This document shows, piece after piece, positions 23,324-33,847 of a stretch of DNA of 64,000 bases. A program made the position numbers and the translations under genes. Under the pieces are notes generated by a model. The model saw nothing but the letters and a program-made list of their open reading frames with translations. It did not search any database and was not told where the DNA came from. Source of the DNA: Carnegiea gigantea (lineage: Eukaryota > Streptophyta > Magnoliopsida > Caryophyllales > Cactaceae); contig JAKOGI010002396.1 of assembly GCA_029747015.1 (NCBI GenBank), positions 1-64,000 on the forward strand, read 5' to 3'. Position 1 is the stretch's first letter, and each line of letters opens with the position of its first letter.

Positions 23324-24757
23324 ATGTCTCTTTCCCACTTCCCTCAACATGAGTACGAATTGTTTTGGCGATACCATGATAGATTACATGCCTTTCTTGC
23401 TCATTGTGGTTATTGTCTAGAAAAAAGAGAAATTTTGAATATGGTCTATGAGGGTGTGACTTGTGAGACCCGTGCTCTTTTGGAGCATTGGGATTTCTGT
23501 GCTCGAAACGTTGATAAAGTTTGGGAATTACTTGAGTGGTTGGCTAGGGATACTTATGAATTTGAGACTAGTCAATTTACTTCATCCACCCCATCCCCCT
23601 GTGTTCCTAATTATACACCTTTTGCATGTGAGATCTGCCATTGTTCTGACCATGCCAGTATTTCTTGTCCCTGTTGTATTTCTGCTGATGGTTTTGCTAG
23701 AATTTCTAGTATGATAAAGGCCATGAACAAGCAACAAGTTGAGTTTGCTGAGTTTGTTAATAAACTGCGGGAGTATGACCTATCACCCGAGACTGACCCT
23801 AATTCTAGTGCTCCTAGACTTGATGTCAATCTGTGTGATGATGGTGCGTTTTTTCCTCCTCTAGAGTCCGGACTAAAGGACGTGCGCGACCCTCCCTTAC
23901 CTACTCTACCTCCTGTTGCTCTATCCCTACCTAGCACCTTTAAGGACAACACTATGACCTATCCTGATCTACCTTTCCCTTTAGCTCAGTCGACGGAGTT
24001 CGAGGTCGGTGCGACATTTTGTGTTGGTGCTAGTATCGGTGGGGATGATTTCTGTCTTGAGTCAGACGGTACTTTTAGTGAGGTGCATGATCTCGACGAG
24101 ATTCTCGAGGGGGAGTCCTATGTGGATGCTGTGGTTGCAGTTTCATCTAGTTCTGATCTTACTGACCATGTATCCCTCAACCCCCTTGATTTTTCTCATG
24201 CTTCTTCATGTTCACTACCCTCCCCTTCCCCTCAGTATTATGACCTCTCACCGATCGATTCTCTTGTGGTGCTCGAGGGGAATGTGGTTGACTGTTCTGA
24301 GCCTCTAGGTACTTTTAGAGGGTATGACCCCCTTCTTGATCCTTATCGTCTGTACCTAGAGGGCATGCCTAGAGAAATCACGTTGACTATTGTATTTGAT
24401 TATTTTGCTGATTTCTCACAGGTATTTGGTGAGTTTAAGAGGGCACTAACTTTGTTTGCTCTATCTTTACCAGTGTTCTCTTACTCACACTATTCTGAGC
24501 CGCATGCAGCAATGCATGATAAGCTCCTACGAGCTTTGACTGCATCCGAGCTGACGACTCACATCTTGAGCGGCAAGGAGTGGTTGATGCTCCTTAAGTC
24601 GTCATGGCATAGTTCGGGTACATTCAGTACCCGACCTGGTATAATCGTTCTCACTCTTCTCTTCCCCCCTTCTTTTTATTTTTCTTTTCTTTCTTTTTGT
24701 TTTTGTTTAGTTGTGAATATTAGGATTGTGTTTTTATTGGCGATCATTTTGTGGTGA
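23324..24757 (+). CDS. gag-like protein of the non-autonomous element (477 aa)
   Basis: The first ATG after the leader is at 23,324; the frame is open further upstream but without ATG. Residues 1-80 resemble the C-terminal half of plant Gypsy Gag (ILNMVYEGVTCETR, then DKVWELLEWLARDTYEFE). Residues 102-115 form a CX2CX4HX4C zinc knuckle (Cys102, Cys105, His110, Cys115). From about residue 160 to 400 it is an acidic, Ser/Pro-rich stretch unlike normal Gag. The last 45 or so residues are strongly hydrophobic (FYFSFLSFCFCLVV). It probably binds RNA for packaging in particles supplied by an autonomous relative. The function of the long C-terminal part is unknown. The open frame over 477 codons in a decaying element suggests recent selection or recent activity. 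Confidence 0.75.
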   Translation: MSLSHFPQHEYELFWRYHDRLHAFLAHCGYCLEKREILNMVYEGVTCETRALLEHWDFCARNVDKVWELLEWLARDTYEFETSQFTSSTPSPCVPNYTPFACEICHCSDHASISCPCCISADGFARISSMIKAMNKQQVEFAEFVNKLREYDLSPETDPNSSAPRLDVNLCDDGAFFPPLESGLKDVRDPPLPTLPPVALSLPSTFKDNTMTYPDLPFPLAQSTEFEVGATFCVGASIGGDDFCLESDGTFSEVHDLDEILEGESYVDAVVAVSSSSDLTDHVSLNPLDFSHASSCSLPSPSPQYYDLSPIDSLVVLEGNVVDCSEPLGTFRGYDPLLDPYRLYLEGMPREITLTIVFDYFADFSQVFGEFKRALTLFALSLPVFSYSHYSEPHAAMHDKLLRALTASELTTHILSGKEWLMLLKSSWHSSGTFSTRPGIIVLTLLFPPSFYFSFLSFCFCLVVNIRIVFLLAIILW

Positions 24758-26157
24758 AATTTGGATGTTGCTGAGCCGTTGTTGGCTATGTTCACCATTT
24801 TTGTATTTTTGTGGATTTTTATTGTGTTGTGATTGGTGGTGTTGTTGGATTGGTATATATTTCTTGTTGGTGGTGCTAGTTTGGTATATATGTGTGATCT
24901 TGTTTTGCTTGGGCGAGATTGCGTTTTTGGGAGAGTGTGTTAGCTTGTGTATATATTTGTCGATTTTGTATGTCTTGTGCTTGATTTTTTTGTGTGTTGG
25001 TGATGACTCACGGCTCCCAATGAGGATATTGTGAGATTTAGGTGTGGGGGTGGGGTCATCTCCCCTTTTCTTTTTATTTTTGTGAAAATTTTTCATTTTT
25101 GTGTAAATTTTTCAATTTTTCTCCTTTTTGTATAAATTTTTCTTTTCCTTTTGAATTTAGGGGAGTTTTGTACTATTTTGATCAGCCTTGATCTCTGGTA
25201 CCTTAACTATTAGCTCGTATATAAGTATAATGTGCATGACAGATGTTCATCCCCAATTTGTCGTTTTAGGTATCAGTTCTAACCCCAACAGTCTACTGTA
25301 ATTTTGCAATCCAGTCCTGATTTATGTATTATTATCATCTTATATTTTTAGTCTTCCATGATTGACTCCCCCACTTGTCTACTACACAGCCCCTTTTGTA
25401 TGTGCTGGCACCCCCATTTTCCAAAACAAAAGCAAAAACAAACAAATTCAAGCGCTACTGGATGTATCCCTTTGAGGCGTGGCATGAGTTTGTATTGAAA
25501 AAAAATAATGGAAAGGAAAAAAAAACAAAAAGTGGGGAAGGAAAGAATTGGAAACGACAAGTACCCCTTTGAGGCATGCGCTACTGGGTGTTACCCTTTG
25601 AGGCAATACTGTTACTGGGGAAGCTTGCTTTCCATGCTAGCCATTCGAAAAGGTAGCTTGTGTCAGTTGCGTGGGATTGAGTTTGGTTTTGGTAGGCTTA
25701 GTTTTAGGGTGATGATACACTTGCACACAGGCACCAGGATGGATTCATTATTTTCATGCATCGTTGTGTGAAAAGCTGATGTCTGAATGTCATTCTTCGG
25801 GATGATGTGTCCTGAAATGCATATAATGCTTGCGTACAGACTGATACTTGAGTTACTTGGGGGTTTTGGTTGATCCGAATGTGTACAGTTCACCCTGATG
25901 TATATATTTTGTTTTGTCATTTTCATTTTTTCGATTTTTGTTCCTCTTTTCTTTGTTTTTCCTTTTTGAGATTTTGTGGGTATATATTCTGCAAACCCTC
26001 ACGAGACCTTACTCATCCACTTGAGGTGACCAAGGGGTTTAAAGGGCTTGTTGCCTACGCTAAATGCAACCGTGATTCCTACGAAAGTGAGTTAGTTGTT
26101 TAATTTAGTTCTTCTTTTATTTTGCTCGAGGACGAGCAAAAGATAGGTGTGGGGGTG
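24758..26157 (+). other. non-coding 3' internal region of the gag-only element
   Basis: No open frame of note. Two polypurine-like tracts share AGGTGTGGGGGTG: one at about 25,038, and one at 26,144-26,156 directly before the 3' LTR, which is the functional tract. Two copies of a CGCTACTGG...CCCTTTGAGGC motif lie at about 25,453-25,480 and 25,578-25,602. A CTCGAGGACGAGCAAAAG box typical of Athila/Tat ends precedes the last tract. Confidence 0.7.
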
Positions 26158-27534
26158 TGTTGAACAGTAAATTTACCCATTTTACGTGCCTCTTTCACCC
26201 ACTTTTTACTCGTATAATAACTTAATCTTTAAGATTTTTACTTGTTTTATTTATATTTTGTAGGAAATGTCTCAAAATCAAGCAAACGTCGTAAAAAGGG
26301 ACGAAAACGGGGACAAAACAGCGAAAACCGACGAAAACAGGCAAAAGGGGGCAAAACCGGGGGAAAACGGACCACTGTGCTAGCAATGTGGCACGGTCTG
26401 ACCGTGCCACATGGCACGGTCGTGCCTCCCCCCAGTTTTGCCGTCTGCTCGGGTTTCTATTTAAGCTTCGTTCGGGCGTCTGTTCGAGGGGATCGCTCGG
26501 GCGTTCTTCCAGGTGATTTTTAGAGTAGTTTGGTTTAAGTTTTAGGCAATAAAAACTCCATTGAGAGGATTAGATTAGGGTTGTATTGGATTGTTCTTGG
26601 ATTCAAGCAATTGGATTTGAAGTTCCTTCCATCAATCTATAAGCCTTCTTCTCTCTTTCTCCACTTATTTCGATTTAGTTATTGTTTGTTCTTATTTTGA
26701 TTATGTTAGTTTAGATTGTGTTTAGTTTGTTTGTTTAGTTTTCATTATTAATCCTTGTTTTATTTGGTTAGTAGATTTGTTTAGTTTCATGTCTCTTCTC
26801 TCTAGTTCATGCTTGTGTTCTCCATTAGTTTAGGTTTAGGTTTAGGTTTTGGTTTTGTGTTTTGTTGATGATTAGTTGTTAGATTTTGTTGGCTTGGATT
26901 GTGATTAGCCTCTTGATGGCTAATTAATCTTGTATTTGGCCTAACCATACCCAATCTATGCCTAGAACTTAGAGTTTTCCTTCACGCCCGTCAAGTGTTC
27001 GATGAAATGTCTGAGAGGGTTTTCATCCATATTTTTGGGCGATTGACTTATGCTGAGAGGTGAGGTCAATTTGCTAGTGTGGGAGAGGGAATGGCCGAGT
27101 TCGGGACACGAAAGTAGTATCCGAATCGAGCTAGGTCCGGGGTTGCTAGTTTTGTGGTCTAATTCGACTAACCCCACGAAAGTAGGTGGTTACGCGAGTT
27201 AGACTAGCTCATGACCCTTGAGAGAGGGCTTGGATGGTCTTTGATGGTGCAATCGACCATCTCTAGTTCGTAGTGTGGTTTGGGTAGGTTAGGACTCGTC
27301 TTGATTAGTTGGTTCATCCATTGGTAAAATCACAACTCCAAGTCGCTTGTTTCTGTGTTTGTAGCGTAGTTTAGCTCCCCACTCCTTCACCCTTCGATCC
27401 TGCCTAACTCGAGACGCTTTAGCTAGCCCTGGTAGTTGGAAACACAATTCCCTGCGGACGACACCCCAAGTACTCAACGATACACCTTGCACTTGGGGTT
27501 TACAAATATTAAAACTCTGTTTTTTCTGCTAACA
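26158..27534 (+). repeat. 3' LTR of the gag-only element
   Basis: 1,377 bases, TGTTGAACAG...GCTAACA, matching the 5' LTR, with an extra GGTTTAGGTTTAGG stretch near 26,835. Its hairpin (26,388-26,410) has a longer perfect stem (GTGGCACGGT/ACCGTGCCAC) than the 5' LTR copy. Confidence 0.92.
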
Positions 27535-27839
27535 TTTATTATGCCGATACATGAAGTCATGGGACTCATAACTCACAAACCTAAAATTCTAACTCATTTG
27601 TTATATCCTTCACTCCCTCATTTGCTGTGTCCCTCGGTTCCTCATTCCAATCATTTTCAAAATGCAATTTTTATTCATGTGCTAAATATAAACTCTTGCA
27701 CTTAATCTAATGGATATTGCATTTATCTAGAACATTCTGCCTATTTGAATTTAGTTTTATAAATTTCTTTAGATAAAAAAAATTATCGTACCCGATGGAT
27801 ATTATATTTTAATATCTGTATATACCGTAATAAAATTCA

Positions 27840-29235
27840 AATACCTGGTGGTTATAGGTATGGGGATAGATTTTGAAAACCTGATGGCTATGGATGTGGG
27901 TATGGAGATGACTTTTGAAAATGGGTACGGATGCGGGTATACCTCTACCAGGAGTGGAGTCAGGATTCAAAGTAAGGGGTGTCGAGATTAATAATACATA
28001 TATAACAAAAACTTCAATAGTTCTAAAAATAAAGTGCGCAGCTAATACATTCAAGAAAGTTGTCCTCGACGAGATCTCATATGTTAAAAGTAAAACATGA
28101 TATTGTTCGTTCGACAGACGGTAGTTGAGTACTTTCTTTGCTACTTTCTTAGATAAATGATGAGTTTTTGATGCAGAACAAATCGTTTAGTTATGTTGTT
28201 GAAAAACTTCTACATTTTGAACTGAAAAATACAATCAAATTCTTACTTGGGTTGATGGTTTTTAGTAAATCATTAAATCCACCAATTATTTATTATAAAC
28301 AAACATAAATTTGACTAAAGTCAATAAATTAAATACAAATAAACAAGCAATAACCAACAAATTATCCCAATTCTAATTCCTAAATCCTCAATCAAGAAAG
28401 GCAAAACCCTGATTTCTTAATTGATGAATAAATCTCTAAATTAACCACTTGTTTAACATAAATTCAATAAAATTAGTAAATTAAACATAAACAAGCAAGC
28501 AATAACAAATCAAGCTAAAATCTTCAACAAAGAAGACAATTAGGTAAAAAATCCTCATTTTTCAATTCACGAATCATGAGTAAATCACTAAGTTGATCAA
28601 CTATTTAACATGAATCTAACTAAAATCAGCAAAATAAACGTAATTATTTACAAAATAATAAAATTAAAAACAAAAGTTGAGGATTTTCATATTTACCTCA
28701 AATTTGGAATTGGGGGACTAGAAAAGGGGGCTGGAACGAGCGAACTACATAGGCAAGCGGCAGGCTGCAGCGGCCGTCCCGTGGGCCACTAGTGGTGACG
28801 GAAGGCAGCAAGGCAACTAGGCAAAGAGACAGGGAGAGTTCTGGGGTAGGGCGTGAGGGTTCTGCGTGCGTGAGTGTGTCAAGTATGGGCGAACCGAGAA
28901 CGAGAAATAGGGGTGGTGAGAGAAATTCAAAAGCTTAAAGTAAAGTGGCAAAAATTCAAAAAAAGAAAATACACAGAAAATACGAAATGAAAAGTCGAAC
29001 ACACGACCTCCCGTACATAACAATGAGCGACTAACCACTATGCTAGCCATGTTTTCATTAAATTTATAGAAACTAATTAATATATATATATATATAATTT
29101 TGTTTTTGGCTAGAATATCCTATATTTAATTTTTTTTCAAAAAAGTTGGGGTATCAGTTGTCACCCATTGCACCTCAATAGCTCCGCCCATGAACTCCAC
29201 CCGCCCCATACCTCCTCCATGCCCATCCCTATTCT
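27840..29235. mobile_element. nested element in a fragment of the GGGTATGGG family
   Basis: Outer pieces at about 27,840-27,953 and 29,201-29,235 are GGGTATGGG-type sequence. Between them lies a 1.25-kb unit with GTGGAGT at its start (27,954) and ACTCCAC at its end (29,200), that is, short inverted ends. The start reads GTGGAGTCAGGATTCAAAG and is followed by GGGGTGTCGAG, a pattern seen at the ends of a common plant element. No protein is encoded. The class is uncertain. Confidence 0.4.
28985..29052 (-). mobile_element. tRNA-derived SINE head
   Basis: On the minus strand TAGCATAGTGGTTAGTCG resembles a pol III A box, and GTCGTGTGTTCGACTTTT, 30 or so bases later, resembles a B box (GGTTCGANTCC). 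The spacing fits a tRNA-derived SINE. The tail is not clearly delimited. It is not a tRNA gene: no cloverleaf can be closed. Confidence 0.55.
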
Positions 29236-29298
29236 TGGGAGAGTGTCAGATTCTTGTTCTCTTCTCAAGCAACATTCAAAGTTCTTTTTACTTATTAA

Positions 29299-29632
29299 GG
29301 GCCTGTTTTTTCGTTGGGAATTATAGGTAGGCAAATGGGTGAAGTTGGTTGAAATTGGTAGAAGTGGGTTAAAGTAGGTTGAAGTGGGAATCTTTTTGTT
29401 GAAGTGGTTTGGAATGGGTTGAGGAATGTTAAAGTAGGTTGAAGTTGGCTAAATTTTTTTATATGATGAATAGAAATTGGTTAAAATAATGAAAAGTGGT
29501 TGAAATTAGTTGAAGTGGGTTGAAATATGTTGAAATTGGTATTTTTTTATTGAAATTGATGAAGTGGGTTAAGGTGGGTTAAAATTGGTTGAGGTTGGTA
29601 AATTTGAATTTACCAATGAAAAGAACAGGACC
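29299..29632. mobile_element. PIF/Harbinger-type MITE with target duplication TAA
   Basis: 334 bases with imperfect inverted ends GGGCCTGTTTTTTCGTTGG / CCAATGAAAAGAACAGGACC, flanked by TAA on both sides (29,296-29,298 and 29,633-29,635). The interior is a degenerate run of GAAGTGGGTTGAA units. The relative at 1,650-1,925 lies in the opposite orientation. Confidence 0.75.
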
Positions 29633-29759
29633 TAAGTATTTACTTTTTTTACTTTGTTAATGTAACTTGTTCTGAATGACAAAATATTTTTTAATTGGTA
29701 TCATTATTGAATTGAACATCAAACTTTGACTTATAGAATATATTTCTAAAAAAAATAAG

Positions 29760-30180
29760 AAATTTTGTGAACAATAGGTTTATGTTTGTGAACACTAGAT
29801 TAATGTTTTGTAAATAATAGGTTTGTGTTTTTGTGATCTATATATGAGCATTTTGTGAACATTGCCAGAATAAAATTCTATTATGTAAATAATAGAATTT
29901 TTATTTTGTGAACTATACGTTAATATTTTGTGAACAATAGGTTAACATTTTTTAATGAACAATATAAGATTCTTTTTATTGGAACTATGGATAGCAGAAT
30001 ATATTTTTTTTAAAAAACTAATAATTTTTGGGGAACGCTAGCATTGTTAGCATCAAAGTTCTATTTTTGTGAACAATAGGTTAACATTCTTTGAAAATAA
30101 GTTAACATTCCGTAGACAACAATTTTTTTTTGGTTAGAACCGTGACTACAAAGTTAACATTTAGTAGACAATGGGGGCTT
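29760..30180. repeat. second block of the GTGAACAATAGGTTAA repeat
   Basis: Loose units such as TTTTGTGAACAATAGGTTAAC, the same motif and sense as 14,240-14,890, separated by unrelated AT-rich sequence. Non-coding. Confidence 0.55.
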
Positions 30181-31267
30181 TGTTATCAAAGATCATGTGG
30201 GGATGTGGGGAAAGGCATGCGTCAAGTAAGGCTGGGAGTTTGCGAAAATTATATGGTGTAAATGGGTGGATATGAGCTACGTCATCCGCTCTATCGCGTA
30301 TTGGTTTGAGTGTACCGTTTATGAGCAAATCCAGATATATAGTATTATATTTCAGTGGGCTTTACAGTATCTTTAGTGAGTGAAACTCGGATATACCTGA
30401 CGTATTGGTATGGGTTTGTTTAACTTACTAAAAGTACTTTAAAGAGTTGTATAATATTTTTAATGAGCAAAATTGTGCATATAGTAGCATATTTTTCTAC
30501 GCAGTATTTTTAGTGGATAAAATCTCAATATAAAGTGTAACTTATTCAACCAATTGTGGGGTTTAACAACTTGGGGATTTGTAGGAATTGAAACCAGGAC
30601 ATGCTTTTATGGGTTGAACAAGGCTAGGGAAAATGGTTTTAAACAACTAGTTATAGGTGATTCTTTCATAATTGAAAATGTTTTTAAACTATTATTATTG
30701 AAATAGATATCAACCCTTGATTTTCTCCATAGAAACGTGAGCCGTTGATGAAAAACAATACAACCTTCTATAGACTATTAAACTCCCTTGTAGTTACTAT
30801 CTTTCCTCTCACTGCATTCTCTTTCCTCCTTGACATGCCCCAAAAAATCTTCCATTGCCATTGCCTGGTTCTGATTGTGCCCGAGAAAGTCTTAGTAGAG
30901 GAGTAGCATGAAGAAAAAAATGGCGAATTTGTTGGACTTTGCTACAAAAATTGATAGATGCCCATTGGTTGTACGTCTTTTTTGATACGAATTGTTGAAG
31001 TCATTAAAATTTACACCAGTCGATGAACTTGAGACAAAAATGAGTATGGTAAGTTGTTAAGATTTGCTACAAAAACAATAAGAATTTTCCACAGGTTCAG
31101 ATTTATTCATATTAGATTAATGGTTTAGATTTATCAATTATCATAGTTGAAAAGAATTTCAATTGTGGTAGAATTTTGCATCTCCCTTTCTCGCTCCTAT
31201 CTTCAGAGACCTTTCTCTTTCTAAAACACCTTTTCGCTCTCTGCATTTCTTTATCTTGTATTCAATC
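30181..31267. other. intergenic; the last 100 bases look like a 5' leader
   Basis: No gene seen in 30,181-31,160. The CT-rich stretch 31,170-31,267 sits directly before the first codons of the unknown pseudogene and looks like its former 5' UTR. Confidence 0.45.
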
Positions 31268-32475
31268 ATAGCGGAACTGAGTTACCAAAAACGCACCCGA
31301 GATGACTCGGGCGAGTTCGGGTTCAACCCCAAGAGGATCAAGGATACTGGTGGCAATGGGGCGGGTATAGGGCGGGTTTAACCGTACCCTCACCCATACC
31401 CATTTTCAAAATCAACAGCCATACCCATACCCATATTCAACGGGTGTTGTAAAGCTATACACACACCCATACTTACTGGGTATAGCGGGTATGGAGGTTT
31501 TATTCGGGTACATATAGACAAAAAAGAATTAAACTCATCTTGTACCCATATTCAACATCAAATAGACAATATATCACATTAACATTAAGTCTTTAACAAC
31601 ATATCATATCATATCGAATACAACTAAAAGTTTGCCAATCAAAGTAATAAATTAGCACTTGACAATTACAGTTTCTAACAAAATGTCTCATCGAAGTCTT
31701 GAAGACCATGCAACTCAAAGGAACTAGCAAAATATCTAAGTATAAGCAACAAATTAGAACTTTAAACAAACGGGTACAGATTTTATATGGGGCGAGTATA
31801 GGACGGTTATTGATAAAACGGGTATGGGGTGGGTATGCGGTGGGTACCCTTACACATACCCGTACCCATTTTAGGAATACCCGCCTCATATCCATTTTTT
31901 TTTCCATTTTCACCACCCATTCCCATACTCATTGGGACGGATTTAGCGGGTTTTAGGTAGGTACGAGTTTTTTTGTTAGCCCTAATCAAGGAGGACCTCC
32001 TGAGTCTACTCGACAACTCCGACACTGTTCCCAACGACCGTAACTCACCGAGTCAGGACCTTGACTCAGTGATTTGGAGCTTCGAGGAGGAGATATCCAG
32101 ATCGGGAACACGACCTGGATTGCCGAAGCCAGAGAACTTCGTCTACCTTGCCTCCGATTCCGATGCCTCATAGTCGCAGTTAGGTCAGTTGTTAGGATAT
32201 GATGATGTCGAGGCGCCGACAACCGACTGTGAGGATTCCGAGTTGCTCCGAGTCTCATCCAAGTCGTCCAAGATCGGCGAGTTTTGGCATTTTATGGCGA
32301 ATTGCCGAGTTACGACTCGTTCGGGTTTGAGATGGGTTATGTGGAGTATAATAATAGTAATTTGGGTCAGGGAGACAACGATGAATATGTGGCATTAGAT
32401 GGAAGTTTTTACTATTCAGATGTAAATTTTGGATCGGATGGTACTTGGCGAACCAAAACTCTGCCTGCTCTGTGA
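31268..32475 (+). pseudogene. unknown acidic plant protein, MITE-disrupted pseudogene
   Basis: Coding sequence begins at 31,268 where the expected start reads ATA (ATAGCGGAACTG, probably from ATGGCGGAACTG). It encodes a basic head (YQKRTRDDSGEFGFNPKR), is cut at 31,345 by a 640-base element, and resumes exactly in frame at 31,993 with an acidic region (DLLSLLDNSD, SFEEEISRSG). A TAG occurs at 32,171, a frame change near 32,280-32,300, then FYGELPSYDSFGFEMGYVEY and a C-terminus TWRTKTLPAL with TGA at 32,473. About 185 codons in all without the insertion. The codon-like, conserved-looking text shows it was a real gene; I do not recognise the family. Loss of the start, a stop, a frameshift and the insertion make it dead. 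Confidence 0.75.
31345..31984. mobile_element. hAT-type MITE with perfect 8-bp target duplication
   Basis: 640 bases bounded by ATCAAGGA on both sides (31,337-31,344 and 31,985-31,992). Eight bases is the hAT target length. The ends (TACTGGTGGCAA / TTGTTAGCCCTA) are imperfect inverses. The interior is rich in GGGTATGGGTACC and CCCATACCC and non-coding. The same family is seen in pieces at 21.6, 27.9 and 29.2 kb. Confidence 0.88.
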
Positions 32476-32512
32476 AGTAACTTCTCTTTTTAATTTTTTT
32501 TCCTAAGGGGTG

Positions 32513-32541
32513 ATATATATGTGTGTGTGTGTGTGTGTGTG
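32513..32541. repeat. (TG)n microsatellite
   Basis: An uninterrupted TG run preceded by ATATAT, just after the unknown pseudogene. A likely length-variable marker. Confidence 0.9.
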
Positions 32542-32709
32542 TATTATCAGAAAGGTTGTCATATTTGGAGAACTCATGTTAATTTTGGAAATATATATGT
32601 AGAAAAATGCAGAATTTTAGTAAAATCCATATGTTAACTCCATTGATATTAAAAGCATTAGTTCTTTATAAGGGTGGACAACGGATCCGATACTCATTGG
32701 TATTAAGCT

Positions 32710-32840
32710 TAGCTCTCAATTAGAATCAGTCCTTGTAATTTGTTGCCACCGAGATACAACTGCTGGATATTGGGCAACCTCCCTAGTGCATCAGGAATAG
32801 GACCTTTAAATTGTTGTCCCCAAAGCTCAAATACCTTAGA
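32710..32840 (-). pseudogene. leucine-rich repeat fragment
   Basis: The minus strand reads LRYLSFGDNN, then after a one-base frame change GPIPDALGRLPNIQQLYLGG and NKLQG, which fits about one and a half plant extracellular LRRs (LxxLxxLxLxxNxLxGxIP). It lies about 1 kb downstream of the kinase gene's end in the same orientation. It is therefore not the missing ectodomain of that gene but a piece of another, dead receptor. Confidence 0.7.
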
Positions 32841-33847
32841 TATAAGTTTTTTTAAACAAACAAGCAATGTTGATGCCTAGCTCCCAAAAATGTTGATGTC
32901 TAGTTTAGGATTAGGAACTTATTTGCAAACAGCCACCTCAAATATGTAACATTATAAATTTGGAATTGCCTCATATTCAAGGCCATAACCACCCCCCCCC
33001 CAACCAAACAACCAAAAAGGGGTGAGAGGTTGGCTCCAAGGAAATGAACCAATTCAAAATAAGATGTGGTAGAGGCTTGTAAGATTAACTAGTTCAACCA
33101 ATCTCTTAAAATAATGTATGGAGGCAGAGACATCAATGTATCATATATATTTCTATCAAAGACTGCGGCTTATAAGAGTATATGTAACCCATGTCCTATA
33201 TGACTGCAGCTTATAAGATGTGTTAAAGTCTCTAATAATTTTATAATTATTCAATTTTGAAACTGAGAATGGAGATACTAATTAAGACTGTGGCTTATAA
33301 GAGTATATGTAACCCATATTCTATATTTTGAAATTCTACTATGCCAAACTAGTAAAAGTTTCAGTTTTTTGGAACTTGCATTTCTTTAGTTTTCCAACCC
33401 ATGGAACTTTAACTTGGATTATCACATAAAATATTTATTATAAACCCACTTTATAACACACATATTTTTTGAGCCAAGAAAAAGAAAAAAATTATTTTGA
33501 AGCATAAGAAATAATAAACTAAAGGAAGAATTGAAATGCTTGGAGGACCTCTGCCACGGTCCTCCATGCATGCCATTTCATGAGATACGCTGGTTGCAAC
33601 AATAAAATTGGAATGCACGCTTTGCAAAGGGAATGCAATCCACTGACTGTGGATGCTCTAAGGGGCACATGTCTAGCTTGGTCGGTCTAGTCCTTCCTGT
33701 ATGCCACCTCTTCACCTCCTCCGAACCCCAACTCTCTGCATGACAAAGCAATTGCAAAATTCTGTCCTCTTTTTCAATACTTGCTTAGATTCCTTTATAG
33801 AGTGATACATGCTCACCTAATGGAGCAACATACATACAAAGCATTCA
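32841..33847. other. 3' flank of the kinase gene, no gene seen
   Basis: AT-rich, with two near-copies of a GACTGYGGCTTATAAGA...TATATGTAACCCAT motif (about 33,163 and 33,284). No coding features. Confidence 0.5.

Larger units (their letters stand above)
21830..27534 (+). mobile_element. complete non-autonomous Athila-like LTR element with a gag-only ORF
   Basis: 5,705 bases flanked by a perfect 5-base target duplication TTTAT (21,825-21,829 and 27,535-27,539). The LTRs (1,363 and 1,377 bases) begin TGTTGAAC and end CTAACA. The primer-binding site matches tRNA-Asp, as in Athila elements, and a polypurine tract (AGGTGTGGGGGTG) precedes the 3' LTR. The 2.97-kb internal region has one gag-like ORF and no protease, RT, RNase H or integrase. 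This is the TR-GAG type of non-autonomous element. The first 400 or so LTR bases differ at roughly 30 positions and the rest less, so the insertion is not very recent. Confidence 0.93.

Noticed and set aside
24734..25096. 120-codon antisense frame in the gag-only element
   Set aside because: It arises from G/T-rich non-coding sequence of the 3' internal region; low-complexity Lys/His/Thr content, no family.
28817..29050. 77-codon antisense frame
   Set aside because: It starts inside the SINE head and reads its tail; no protein resemblance.
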